Positions 18,962 to 27,184 of a DNA stretch of 64,000 bases are shown piece by piece (position 1 is the stretch's first letter; every line of letters begins with the position of its first letter). Source of the stretch: Candidatus Obscuribacterales bacterium (GTDB taxonomy: Bacteria; Cyanobacteriota; Vampirovibrionia; Obscuribacterales; Obscuribacteraceae); the NCBI GenBank assembly GCA_019637435.1, contig JAHBVO010000003.1:930001-994000 (forward strand), written 5' to 3'. The notes under the pieces are model-generated. The model worked only from the letters and a program-made list of their open reading frames with translations. It was not told the origin of the DNA and ran no database searches. The translations under genes and the position numbers were made by a program.

Positions 18962-20983
18962 ATGAATAACTCGAAGAAAGCATTGTTAGTTGCTCTCAGC
19001 GTAGCCCTAATAGCCGTAATCGCGGTGGCATCATTCGGATTTTTCAGCCCGAAGTTCACCAATCGGCTACCTGACGAAACAGCTGGAATGCGTGTTCTTC
19101 CCGATTATGAGCTAGAGCGCGTCATCAAAGAAAGTCCGGAGTCGATAAGCCGTATCACCTGTTTCAAAGGCCTCCGAAAAGTCGTCGCCGACATCGAGCC
19201 ACTGGGACCGGCACTGGTCGACTACCCGGACACCCCGAGACTTCTGGCTGCTGCCGAAACCGCTCACATCAAGCACGAGATTTCGGATGGTTCAATCAAC
19301 CGCGTCGATCATGTAGTTAAGTCGCTTCACTGGTCGTTTTGGGCTCTGTTCCTCGGTCTGGTCGGAGGAATTGGATTCTTGTTGTATCGCTCGGGCGCAT
19401 TCCGCAAGCTGGAAATCGGCTTGCCTGGAGTTGAAGTCGTTCGTCCTGTGAGTGAAGAAAACGGTTTAGAACCTGGAGAGAAACGCACATTCGATGATGT
19501 GGCCGGTTGCGAGGAAGCGATCGCAAAACTGCGACGTGTCGCTCGTTGGCTCAAAGCTCCTGAGTTGTACGAAGAGTTCGGCGCTAAAATCCCGAAAGGC
19601 ATCCTGGCGGTCGGACCGCCCGGAACAGGTAAAACCCTCCTGGCGCGCGCTCTTGCTGGGGAGGTCGATGCGAACTTCTTCTCCGTGAGCGCATCAAGTT
19701 TCGTAGAAATGTTTGTGGGTGTAGGCGCCAAGCGCGTTCGTAAACTGTTCGCAGCCGCCGCTGCTGAGCGCGACCGCACCGGACGTCCTTCGATCATCTT
19801 CATCGATGAAATCGACGCGATCGGTAAGAAGCGTGGGCAAGGTCAATCCGGAGCGGATTCTGAAAGAGAGCAAACTCTCAACCAGCTCCTGGTTTGCATG
19901 CAAGGATTCGAGCAGAGCAAAGGAATCATCGTGATGGGTGCCACTAACATGGTGGAAACGCTCGATGAAGCCCTGAAGCGACCAGGCCGGTTCGACTATC
20001 AAGTCAGTGTCGATCTGCCTGACACGCTCGGTCGCGAGAAGATCTTCATGATCCACTCTCGCAACATGAAACTTGCCCCCAATGTTCGTCTGCGCGACCT
20101 TGCCGTACGTACCCCGCAGTTCTCCGGTGCGGATATCGAGCAAGCTTGCAACGAAGCCGCGATAGCAGCAGCAGAGCGTCTGGAAAAGCGCATGGAGAAT
20201 GCGACACCGGAAGAAATTGCCGCCATGGAAAAGGTCGTTTCGCTCGAGGACTTCGATATCGGCATCGACTACGTTCAATTCGGAGACCCGCTTCTTTCGC
20301 GGGCTCGGGCGATGTCGCAACAGGACAAACGCAATACCGCGTATCACGAAGCTGGTCACTGCGCCGTTCAGCAAGCATTGCAAAATATGGGCGCTGACCC
20401 GATTACGAAAGTGACAATTGAGCCCAGAACAAAGTCGCTTGGTTCGATGCAGAGCCATGCTGATGGCGATCGCTACAATTATAATGAGCCTCAGCTGCGC
20501 GCTCGTATTGCTGCGGCGATGGGCGGTCGAGTTGCGCAAGAGTTTTTCTTGAACACCAAAGACACCGGCGCTTCCAATGACTTCGAACAGGCGACACGTA
20601 TCGCCAAGCTGATGGTCACTGAATTCGGAATGTCGAATCTAGGACCGATGCATATCAGACCGGACAGCACCAAGCTCGGTGCAACACTCACTGACGAAAT
20701 CGACGCCGAGTGGCAGCGAATTCTCAACGAGTGCTACGAAGTCGCAAAAGATTTGATCATGCAAAACGAGCGCCGCATCGAGCGAATTGCCGAAGCCTTG
20801 CTCGCGGAGCAAACCATTCTTGCCGAACGCTTCCAGGAACTCTGGTTTGCAGGCGAGGCACCACAAGTTAAAGTTACCGAGGACACAGTTGCTCAGCTCA
20901 ACGCTAGCACCGAACTCGGTACCATCGATTGCGAACCGGCGGGAGAAATTGAGGATGAGAAAACTTCCTCTATCGCCGAATAA
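18962..20983 (+). CDS. ftsH: FtsH-type membrane-bound AAA+ zinc metalloprotease
   Basis: FtsH proteases unfold and degrade membrane and cytoplasmic proteins using ATP. The 673-residue product has an N-terminal membrane helix (about 8-28), an extracytoplasmic segment, and a second helix (about 122-142, SFWALFLGLVGGIGFLLYRS). The AAA+ domain has Walker A GPPGTGKT (about 218), pore loop FVGVGA, Walker B IIFIDEIDAIG and arginine-finger RPGRFD. The protease domain has HEAGH (about 462) and the later Asp in TKDTGASNDFEQ. All catalytic residues are present. The linker and periplasmic parts look divergent, so this could be an additional paralogue rather than the housekeeping copy. A strong terminator follows about 95 bp later. 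Confidence 0.93.
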   Translation: MNNSKKALLVALSVALIAVIAVASFGFFSPKFTNRLPDETAGMRVLPDYELERVIKESPESISRITCFKGLRKVVADIEPLGPALVDYPDTPRLLAAAETAHIKHEISDGSINRVDHVVKSLHWSFWALFLGLVGGIGFLLYRSGAFRKLEIGLPGVEVVRPVSEENGLEPGEKRTFDDVAGCEEAIAKLRRVARWLKAPELYEEFGAKIPKGILAVGPPGTGKTLLARALAGEVDANFFSVSASSFVEMFVGVGAKRVRKLFAAAAAERDRTGRPSIIFIDEIDAIGKKRGQGQSGADSEREQTLNQLLVCMQGFEQSKGIIVMGATNMVETLDEALKRPGRFDYQVSVDLPDTLGREKIFMIHSRNMKLAPNVRLRDLAVRTPQFSGADIEQACNEAAIAAAERLEKRMENATPEEIAAMEKVVSLEDFDIGIDYVQFGDPLLSRARAMSQQDKRNTAYHEAGHCAVQQALQNMGADPITKVTIEPRTKSLGSMQSHADGDRYNYNEPQLRARIAAAMGGRVAQEFFLNTKDTGASNDFEQATRIAKLMVTEFGMSNLGPMHIRPDSTKLGATLTDEIDAEWQRILNECYEVAKDLIMQNERRIERIAEALLAEQTILAERFQELWFAGEAPQVKVTEDTVAQLNASTELGTIDCEPAGEIEDEKTSSIAE

Positions 20984-21077
20984 CAACTCGATGAACTCTG
21001 CTGGGTTCTAATTTATAGCGAAATTGACTGGTTCGACTCCAGCAAAGCCGAGTAAATGGAGCCGGGTAATACTAAAC

Positions 21078-21106
21078 AAAAAAGGCGCGGATTCCGCGCC
21101 TTTTTT
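21078..21106. terminator. Rho-independent terminator (bidirectional)
   Basis: A 7-bp GC stem, GGCGCGG / CCGCGCC, with an ATT loop is flanked by an A-run on the left and six T on the right. It serves the FtsH gene on the plus strand and can also serve the VWA gene on the minus strand, since both end here. Confidence 0.92.
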
Positions 21107-21189
21107 GTTCTCTCACTTAAACTCTTTACGCTCTCTGCGTGTGATTTCTGTATAGCTCATTCGGTTTGAACCGATGCAAAATTTCTTTT

Positions 21190-22101
21190 TTACTGAGCCA
21201 TCGCCTGCGGATTGACCGAAATCTGAGTTGGAGCGTTTAGTCCACGTTTACCGTTTGCGACGTCCGTCAAGACTCCGGCTATGCCTCGCTCAGTTAGAGC
21301 GTCGAACGGAGCCACCTCGACGATGTCGTATTTCGCGTCGAATTTGCTGGAGAGCTCATTGTCGAGTTCGTTGAGAAACTTCGGTGCCTTTGGATCCTCG
21401 CCGATTTTAAGAATGGTCACCAGTATTTCATAGCCGCTCTGCATTTTCTTAGTGGCGTTTACCAGAGCGCGACGGCTAGAAAACTTGTCTCCAAACGAAC
21501 CATCGGTGATGATCGCAAGCATCAGAGGTTTAGTGTTCTTATCGCGTTCTCGCCGAGCAAAATAATCGTTGAATTCGTGTTCAAGCGATCGTGCCGCAAA
21601 AGTGCCGCCCTTAGGCTGCTCTTCATCGAATATTTTCTCGATTGTTGCCTCATCGACATTGTCGTGAACGTACGTTTTTTCACCGAATGTAACCAGTCGC
21701 AGACCATTCGAGTTATCCTTGCCGGCGTCGGCAAGCTCATTGGCTCTGGCTTTGCACCACTCCCAGCGCGTGCTCAGATCTTCTGTTTCAAAACCAATAT
21801 TTCCAAGAAAGTCTGTGACTGATGACGCGATGTCGCCTTTCTGCTCGCCGCCGACCACTTCAGTGAAGGCATTTTGAGCGGCGGAACAGCTGTAGCCCAT
21901 CGATTTGGAGCTGTCTACCAGAAGCACCACATCATACTTATTCATCAGCTCAGTAGCTTCTTTCTTGTGTTGCTGTTGAGTAAAGCCTGTCGGCATCCGT
22001 ATTTCGGTGATTGTCGCTGCGCTGCAAGTGCCGGCCAACAAGAGAGTCGATACTAAAGCGGTGTGAAGATACTTGAGTGGTTTGGTGAGTATTTTTTGCA
22101 T
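21190..22101 (-). CDS. Exported von Willebrand factor A domain protein
   Basis: The 303-residue protein has a signal peptide (LHTALVSTLLLAGTCSA, cut before ATITE) and a single VWA domain from about residue 50. The metal-ion-dependent adhesion site is recognisable as DSSKS in VVLLVDSSKSMGYSC, and a second element as ITDGSFGDK. VWA proteins bind a partner through the metal; here it is probably periplasmic or surface-exposed. It has no partner gene typical of MoxR/BatA operons, being convergent with the FtsH gene and divergent from the RDD gene. Confidence 0.85.
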   Translation of the reverse strand: MQKILTKPLKYLHTALVSTLLLAGTCSAATITEIRMPTGFTQQQHKKEATELMNKYDVVLLVDSSKSMGYSCSAAQNAFTEVVGGEQKGDIASSVTDFLGNIGFETEDLSTRWEWCKARANELADAGKDNSNGLRLVTFGEKTYVHDNVDEATIEKIFDEEQPKGGTFAARSLEHEFNDYFARRERDKNTKPLMLAIITDGSFGDKFSSRRALVNATKKMQSGYEILVTILKIGEDPKAPKFLNELDNELSSKFDAKYDIVEVAPFDALTERGIAGVLTDVANGKRGLNAPTQISVNPQAMAQ

Positions 22102-22327
22102 GATGTAATAAAGGCTGTTGAACAGCCCTGCTCCGTGGTCCCCTGATGACTTCGCTATAGCATGAAAGAATGGTTGTCGATGCTGATTTTGAAACCGACG
22201 CTCGAATAACTTTCCGGTGCATGGTAGTTGTGACGGAAAACGCCCGCCCAGCTGCTGTTTTCCTAGCGGTTACTTGCGGTCTTCGTTGTATCCTTTATTA
22301 GACGCCTTTACAGCCTGGCAAAGTCAT

Positions 22328-22352
22328 ACGTGATACGCTCGATATATCACGT
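22328..22352. promoter_or_regulatory. Perfect 8-9-8 inverted repeat upstream of the RDD gene
   Basis: ACGTGATA (22328-22335) and TATCACGT (22345-22352) are exact reverse complements separated by 9 bases, ending 25 bp before the GTG start at 22378. The geometry fits a dimeric repressor operator; a hairpin in the leader is the alternative. Confidence 0.45.
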
Positions 22353-22377
22353 TGAAATCGGAGCGTAAGTTTGACCT

Positions 22378-23010
22378 GTGAAAGCGGTGGTCGACCAAAA
22401 TCAAAAGACATTCGCAGACGCGAATCCGAACGATGCGCTTTTCGGCGACCAAACCGACGCCGCTTCTGCAGAGCAGGCTGAGTCTCATCTTGAACTTGCT
22501 CATCCTATCAGGCGAGTATTTGCGCTGGTGCTCGATTTCTTTTTCTTCAACTGGCTGGTAATTGGTATCAAGTCGGCTATTTGCCTTGCATTTCCGCCTG
22601 CTATCGATTTTTTCACCGTCGTCTCCACCGATCTGTTCGTGATTCCTTTATTGCTCTGTCGAGACGCTATGTTTGGCGGGCGGGGCGTCGCTAAACAACT
22701 CCTGCACCTGCGTACGGTCGATGAAGACACTCATGAGCCCCTCGGGCTGCGACAATCGCTGATCCGAAATTCTGTTCTTTTCGGGACGTGTTTGCTGTAC
22801 CAAGTTGCTGCAGTTGCAATTCCCGAGACTGAGTTGTTCCGTCGTTCGGTCGTTATTAACTGCATTGGGTTTGGTTCCAGCTGTTTTGTCGCAGTAGCTT
22901 TTACGGTCGAAACCATATTGATGTCGATCCCGGGCGGTGAGCGCATAGGCGACGGTCTTGCAAGAACTGTTACTTACAGAGACAAGTCTTGTCTTCGTTC
23001 AAACTTTTAG
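22378..23010 (+). CDS. RDD-family membrane protein
   Basis: The 210-residue protein starts with GTG. After a hydrophilic N-terminus it has the RDD pattern: HPIRRVFALVLDFFFFNWLV (Arg and Asp in the first helix), then a cytoplasmic GGRGVAKQLLHLRTVDEDTH motif and two or three further membrane helices (about 130-200). RDD proteins are widespread small membrane proteins; some have been linked to sodium-proton exchange, but that cannot be assumed here. Its stop codon directly abuts the lnt stop codon on the opposite strand, with no base between. Confidence 0.8.
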   Translation: MKAVVDQNQKTFADANPNDALFGDQTDAASAEQAESHLELAHPIRRVFALVLDFFFFNWLVIGIKSAICLAFPPAIDFFTVVSTDLFVIPLLLCRDAMFGGRGVAKQLLHLRTVDEDTHEPLGLRQSLIRNSVLFGTCLLYQVAAVAIPETELFRRSVVINCIGFGSSCFVAVAFTVETILMSIPGGERIGDGLARTVTYRDKSCLRSNF

Positions 23011-24576
23011 TTAAAAACACCATCGACTGAAAATTGTCACATCAGTTTCAAGTGGAACCAGCGCGCTTACCGTGGTTTGTTCTTTGCGTTCGGCCTGAGC
23101 GACTATACGACCGGTTGGGTCGATAATTGTCGACTTGCCGAGCGTTGTCGAAAGCACCACAGAACGATGATTCTCGACTGCTCGCATGACGCTGAAAGAG
23201 ACCATCTGGTTGCTCAACATCGAGTTTTCGAACCAGGTCGTGTTGGTGCAGTTGGCGAGAATATTTGCTCCATTTCGTGAATTTTTTGCCGAAAGCTCAG
23301 GCATCAGATTTTCAAAACTCATCACAGCGCCGACTTTGTGCTTGCCGAGATCGAGCACAATTGTGCTTTCTCCGGGTGGCGTAGGGTTGATCGACTCGCT
23401 GAAAAAGAGCAACTGACCGATCACTGAATCTCTTGTCCATCCGGGAATGTACTCGCAAAATGGCACCAGATAGTTCTTATGATAGATTTCCGGGACCTGC
23501 TTCCCATCTTCTCGAACGCCGACTATTGCGTGGTATGTTTCAGCATTTGTTTTAGAGTCTAAAACGCCGGCTACCCAGCTCTGTTTATTTTTGTGTGCGG
23601 TCTCTCCAAGTTTTGTGAAAAGGCTGCCGTCCGATAGATTCGTGGCGAACATCCACTCTGGAAAAACCAGTAAGCCGGGTCCACTCATCGAGCTCAGTTT
23701 TAAGTATCTCCGCTCGACCTCCTCCGGCGAAACCTTTAAATGTTTCTTCTCGGAAAGTCTTAACTGACCTGCCGTCACGCGAGACAAATTTGCGCTAGCG
23801 TCCAAGTCTTTTTTCTTTTGAAGAGCGAAAGAACCACTTATGGGAACGGCGATGACGACGAGAACGGCGAGAAGAGTTTCGACCCTGAGCTTCGACTTGC
23901 TTGAATCGTGAAGTGAGAGAGTTTGCCAGTTTCCAAACTGCAGGGGCTTCAAATTGTTTAGCACCACAGCTAGTATCAGGTTAGCTAAAACGATCAGAGC
24001 CGCTAATCCGATGCCACCGATAACGGAGGCGCACTGCAGAATAGCTAGTTGCTTGTACTGGCTGTACTGAATCATCGACCAGGGGATGCCCAACAGTGAG
24101 GTCATGTTGCCGAGTTTCTCCACGACAAGACACCAGAGCAGGGGAACGCAGATGAAACTTGGAAAGTGCCACTGTTTCTCAACCTTGCTCGGCAACCATC
24201 CGGCGTTTAAAGGCAAAGCGCGAATGATGCAGGCAAAAATTGCAACGAGTAAACCTTGCCAGATCGAAAGAACGATCCAGGTCGAATACTTCACGAGTAG
24301 AGGAAAGTTTGATAAGGAGCCGATCCAGAATGCGTCTTGAACGTCATGTGTCCAGGCGAAGTACATGATATTGTAGGCAGTGCCGAAGAGGAAACCGCGA
24401 AAAGCGGCTTGGCTCGGTTCTGCGCTGCGAAGAGCGAGTACGAGAAGAGGTGCCATGGCGAACCATGCGATGTACCATTGGTCCCAACCAGGCGCGGATA
24501 GCCCGAAGGCCAGACCGGATACGAGCGCGGTTAGCGCGTATGGTAATTCTTCTCGGAGTTTCGAGTAGCAGTTCAT
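23011..24576 (-). CDS. lnt: Apolipoprotein N-acyltransferase-like protein with Ser at the catalytic Cys position
   Basis: Lnt adds the third acyl chain to the N-terminal Cys of lipoproteins in the inner membrane. The 521-residue protein has multiple N-terminal membrane helices and a C-terminal nitrilase-fold domain. Catalytic landmarks appear in order: FPEW with Glu307, HKNYLVPFCEYIPG with Lys367, and MSFENLMPEL at 419-428, where E. coli-type enzymes have C-Y-E. Here the codon at 23317-23319 reads AGT, so residue 420 is Ser. Spacing between the three positions (60 and 53 residues) matches the E. coli triad E267/K335/C387 well, so alignment is not in doubt. The later TTWFE and MRAVENHRS also match the family. 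Either catalysis differs or this copy is inactive. It ends the minus-strand cluster, 7 bp after the OLD-type gene. Confidence 0.85.
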   Translation of the reverse strand: MNCYSKLREELPYALTALVSGLAFGLSAPGWDQWYIAWFAMAPLLVLALRSAEPSQAAFRGFLFGTAYNIMYFAWTHDVQDAFWIGSLSNFPLLVKYSTWIVLSIWQGLLVAIFACIIRALPLNAGWLPSKVEKQWHFPSFICVPLLWCLVVEKLGNMTSLLGIPWSMIQYSQYKQLAILQCASVIGGIGLAALIVLANLILAVVLNNLKPLQFGNWQTLSLHDSSKSKLRVETLLAVLVVIAVPISGSFALQKKKDLDASANLSRVTAGQLRLSEKKHLKVSPEEVERRYLKLSSMSGPGLLVFPEWMFATNLSDGSLFTKLGETAHKNKQSWVAGVLDSKTNAETYHAIVGVREDGKQVPEIYHKNYLVPFCEYIPGWTRDSVIGQLLFFSESINPTPPGESTIVLDLGKHKVGAVMSFENLMPELSAKNSRNGANILANCTNTTWFENSMLSNQMVSFSVMRAVENHRSVVLSTTLGKSTIIDPTGRIVAQAERKEQTTVSALVPLETDVTIFSRWCF

Positions 24577-24583
24577 CCGCGCC

Positions 24584-26383
24584 TTAACCTTCGTAATCCT
24601 TGGGAGTCAAAATCGCAAAATCCGGCTCCATCTTTCTAGCCAGTTTAATACATGTCTCCACGACATGACTTAGCAGTGGAGAAACAGTCGACATGCCGGT
24701 TTCCTGCGCATACTCTATGACTTTCAAAATCAGCGCAGGCTTGGAATTGCGTTTGACAGCAGAGCGAACAATCGCATGCAATGGGTCGTTCCTTCGAATT
24801 TGCGGTCCGGCAGCATTTGCGTACACTTTCAAGAAGCCATGTTTCGCCAGGTGGTGCTCGATATCATGTTCTTTCATGCACGAAATACGCGTATCGAAAT
24901 CATCACCATTCAAAAAGCGTCTCGCTACGTTTACATAACTGTGTCCGGCATTGTCGCCATCAGACAAGAGATGCCACTCGATGCCGAGGTCTTGCGCCAT
25001 TTTAATCATTGGTTCGATTCCGCACTGCGCAAACTCTATGCAACGAATCCCTTCTGATTTGAAATCGTAACCCAGAACGTGTGCCATCTCGGGAAGAAGC
25101 CATCCCTCTGATTCGCCTTCAATCAGAAGCCAGACACGGTTCATTATTGCGTCGGCGCGATTGAGCCGAATGTGATATCCCAGGCGCCGTATGTCGTCTT
25201 TGGTTAAACTGTCGGAGCCAACCGCGTGAACATCCAGCCCTTCTTTCTTGCGCACGACTCGTCGAAGTGAGCGCAGGGGGACTGATGCGAGCAGATCATC
25301 GGAGTTAGAGATCATCAATTTCTGAACTGGAATTTGTGCGAGCAAATCCCAAATGCAGGCCCGCGCGATTGGATGCAAATTTGTTTCCAAATTTTCAAAA
25401 GCGATAATTGGCTCTGTTGCTCGCGGCATCTCAAGCGTGCCACGCGCTTCGAGAATGGTGCCTACAATCGCTAGAAGTGCTATCACTTGATGGACGTCGC
25501 CGAATCTGGATAGACGAGTTCGTTTATCCTTACTCGTCGGTATGCGCGTGGACGCCTCGCGAATCTCATTGATGAGGACCTGATATTTTTCTACGCGTCC
25601 GGAGTCAGACGCCGGGTATCGTCCTTCCAAACCGCTCAGCGCTTCCAGCGCCGCCGCGAGCTCTTCGCGCGTGAGGCGGTCTGGTTGTGATAAAGCTTTT
25701 CTGTAAACCGAAAGAATGTATCTGTCTCCGTCTGAAAGCCGAGATGAAACGTTCTCGGATTCGGAGTTTGCATCTGGTTCGGTCGATCCGTTTTCTCCCG
25801 ACACCACGTTTTGTCTATCTGCATTCTCTCGCGCAGTTTCACCGTTGTTTGAGTAATCCGTAGCCTGGTTGCCGTTTTGCGTCCCGTTTTCCGCACTTCC
25901 ATGCCAGCTCAAAGCGATGACCGGGCAGAGTGCACGCAAGCGAGCGAGAGCTTTTGGAACTTCTACGTTGACGATTCTTGTTCGATCCGGCTTTAGAAAC
26001 TCGCAGAGCGATTCGCCACTCTCTCTATCCGCTTCGAACCTCACGCACGCTTCTCTGCGTCCGTCTCGCCATTTGCTGATAACCGGCTCCAGATCAGCGT
26101 AAGCATCTGAGCCCCATTCATGCGGAGTGCCTTCGCGAAACGTCAGGACGATCGAAAGCTTTTTTGCCTGAGGCTCATCCTGACCTGGTGGCATGTGAAA
26201 GTCTTGACTGTGGAACTGAGGTGGCTTAGAACCTTTGTCAGGACCAAGACAAATCTTCAGTGCCTCGATCAGGCTCGATTTTCCGAAACTGCCTTCGCCG
26301 AATACAGCCGTAATCACATCCAGTTTCAGCGCCAGATTTTTGATGCCTCTGAAGTTTTCAATTTCCACCAGCCGAAGATGCAT
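24584..26383 (-). CDS. OLD-family (YbjD-like) ATPase-TOPRIM nuclease
   Basis: OLD-family proteins couple an SMC-like ATPase to a TOPRIM metal-dependent nuclease. The 599-residue product starts LRLVEIENFRGIKNLAL, typical of RecF/OLD ATPases, with Walker A GEGSFGKSS (29-37). The Walker B/signature region is IIAFENLETNLHP. The TOPRIM domain has LIEGESEGW (Glu422) and LSDGDNAGH (Asp475, Asp477). A hydrophilic Asn/Glu/Ser-rich insert at about 160-215 interrupts the ATPase. The layout is closest to the solitary YbjD-type (class 2-like) members; no gabija-type helicase (GajB) is adjacent, so a defence role is not implied. It lies between cobS (11 bp upstream) and lnt (7 bp downstream), probably in one transcript. 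Confidence 0.85.
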   Translation of the reverse strand: MHLRLVEIENFRGIKNLALKLDVITAVFGEGSFGKSSLIEALKICLGPDKGSKPPQFHSQDFHMPPGQDEPQAKKLSIVLTFREGTPHEWGSDAYADLEPVISKWRDGRREACVRFEADRESGESLCEFLKPDRTRIVNVEVPKALARLRALCPVIALSWHGSAENGTQNGNQATDYSNNGETARENADRQNVVSGENGSTEPDANSESENVSSRLSDGDRYILSVYRKALSQPDRLTREELAAALEALSGLEGRYPASDSGRVEKYQVLINEIREASTRIPTSKDKRTRLSRFGDVHQVIALLAIVGTILEARGTLEMPRATEPIIAFENLETNLHPIARACIWDLLAQIPVQKLMISNSDDLLASVPLRSLRRVVRKKEGLDVHAVGSDSLTKDDIRRLGYHIRLNRADAIMNRVWLLIEGESEGWLLPEMAHVLGYDFKSEGIRCIEFAQCGIEPMIKMAQDLGIEWHLLSDGDNAGHSYVNVARRFLNGDDFDTRISCMKEHDIEHHLAKHGFLKVYANAAGPQIRRNDPLHAIVRSAVKRNSKPALILKVIEYAQETGMSTVSPLLSHVVETCIKLARKMEPDFAILTPKDYEG

Positions 26384-26394
26384 CTAGTCGCACC

Positions 26395-27174
26395 TCACGA
26401 CAATACGATCGACGTAAACAGCAGGCAACCTGCCTCTGACAATTCAACCACCGCGCCATAGGTGTCGCCCGTGTGCCCCTCAATATGCGAAGCAAGCCAG
26501 TGGGAAGCCACCAGACCCGAAACCAGACCGAAGGCAATTATCAAAAGGGTCGGCGATAGACCTATTTGCGCGGCCGTCGCCACCGATACCATAAGTGGTA
26601 TCAGAAGGCCTTTAAACAGGTCTGCCGGAAAGTTTGTGCTGTCGTGCCAGATCTTGCCTTTCCCTTCCGGTCTGGCGTAGGGAAAGCGACCGATGGCGTA
26701 AAGCTCGCACCATCTTGCCCATGCCGGCACGATAAGTAGTGCTCCCAGGAGAAGCGGAACGTTGTCGCACAAGCTCGCGATGCAAGAAAACTTGACGAGC
26801 AACACTGCTAAGCCTGTCATCGCTCCGAAATTTCCAACCCGGCTGTCCATCATTATTTCGAGCATGCGCTCTTTGTTGCGGTGGGAGAAAATACCATCGG
26901 CGGCATCCATCAGTCCGTCGAAATGCAACCCCCCTGTGATGCATAACCAGGCTATGGTCAAAATTGCCGCCGATACTAGATGTGGTGCCTGCATTTTTAA
27001 GAGGAGAACTGCGGCAATGCCCGTCAGGCAAATCCCGATGACCATGCCGGCGGACGGCAAATATTTTGCCAGACCGGAAAGACTGGTCTCATAGTCTTCG
27101 GTGTCTGCGATTCCTTTGAGCGGGAACGAAGTCACGTATGACAAAGTTAGAAGGAAGCGTCTTAAAGTCCGCAT
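26395..27174 (-). CDS. cobS: Adenosylcobinamide-GDP ribazoletransferase (cobalamin synthase)
   Basis: CobS joins adenosylcobinamide-GDP to alpha-ribazole (or its phosphate) in the last steps of cobalamin assembly and is an integral membrane enzyme. The 259-residue product has the family signatures GGLHFDGLMDAADG (about 81-94) and MMDSRVGNFGAM, several membrane helices, and the usual length. No other cobalamin gene is in the window. The gene is packed within 10-11 bp of its neighbours (TPR gene upstream, OLD-type nuclease downstream). Confidence 0.95.
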   Translation of the reverse strand: MRTLRRFLLTLSYVTSFPLKGIADTEDYETSLSGLAKYLPSAGMVIGICLTGIAAVLLLKMQAPHLVSAAILTIAWLCITGGLHFDGLMDAADGIFSHRNKERMLEIMMDSRVGNFGAMTGLAVLLVKFSCIASLCDNVPLLLGALLIVPAWARWCELYAIGRFPYARPEGKGKIWHDSTNFPADLFKGLLIPLMVSVATAAQIGLSPTLLIIAFGLVSGLVASHWLASHIEGHTGDTYGAVVELSEAGCLLFTSIVLS

Positions 27175-27184
27175 CTTCTAAACC

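Noticed and set aside
19694..20539. 281-residue open frame antisense to the FtsH-type gene
   Set aside because: Lies wholly opposite the AAA+ and protease domains, whose motifs are unambiguous; composition is that of a shadow frame.
24584..26383. Gabija-type defence system
   Set aside because: The OLD-type ATPase-TOPRIM protein lacks a neighbouring UvrD-like helicase (GajB); the neighbours are cobS and lnt, so only the general OLD family is supported.
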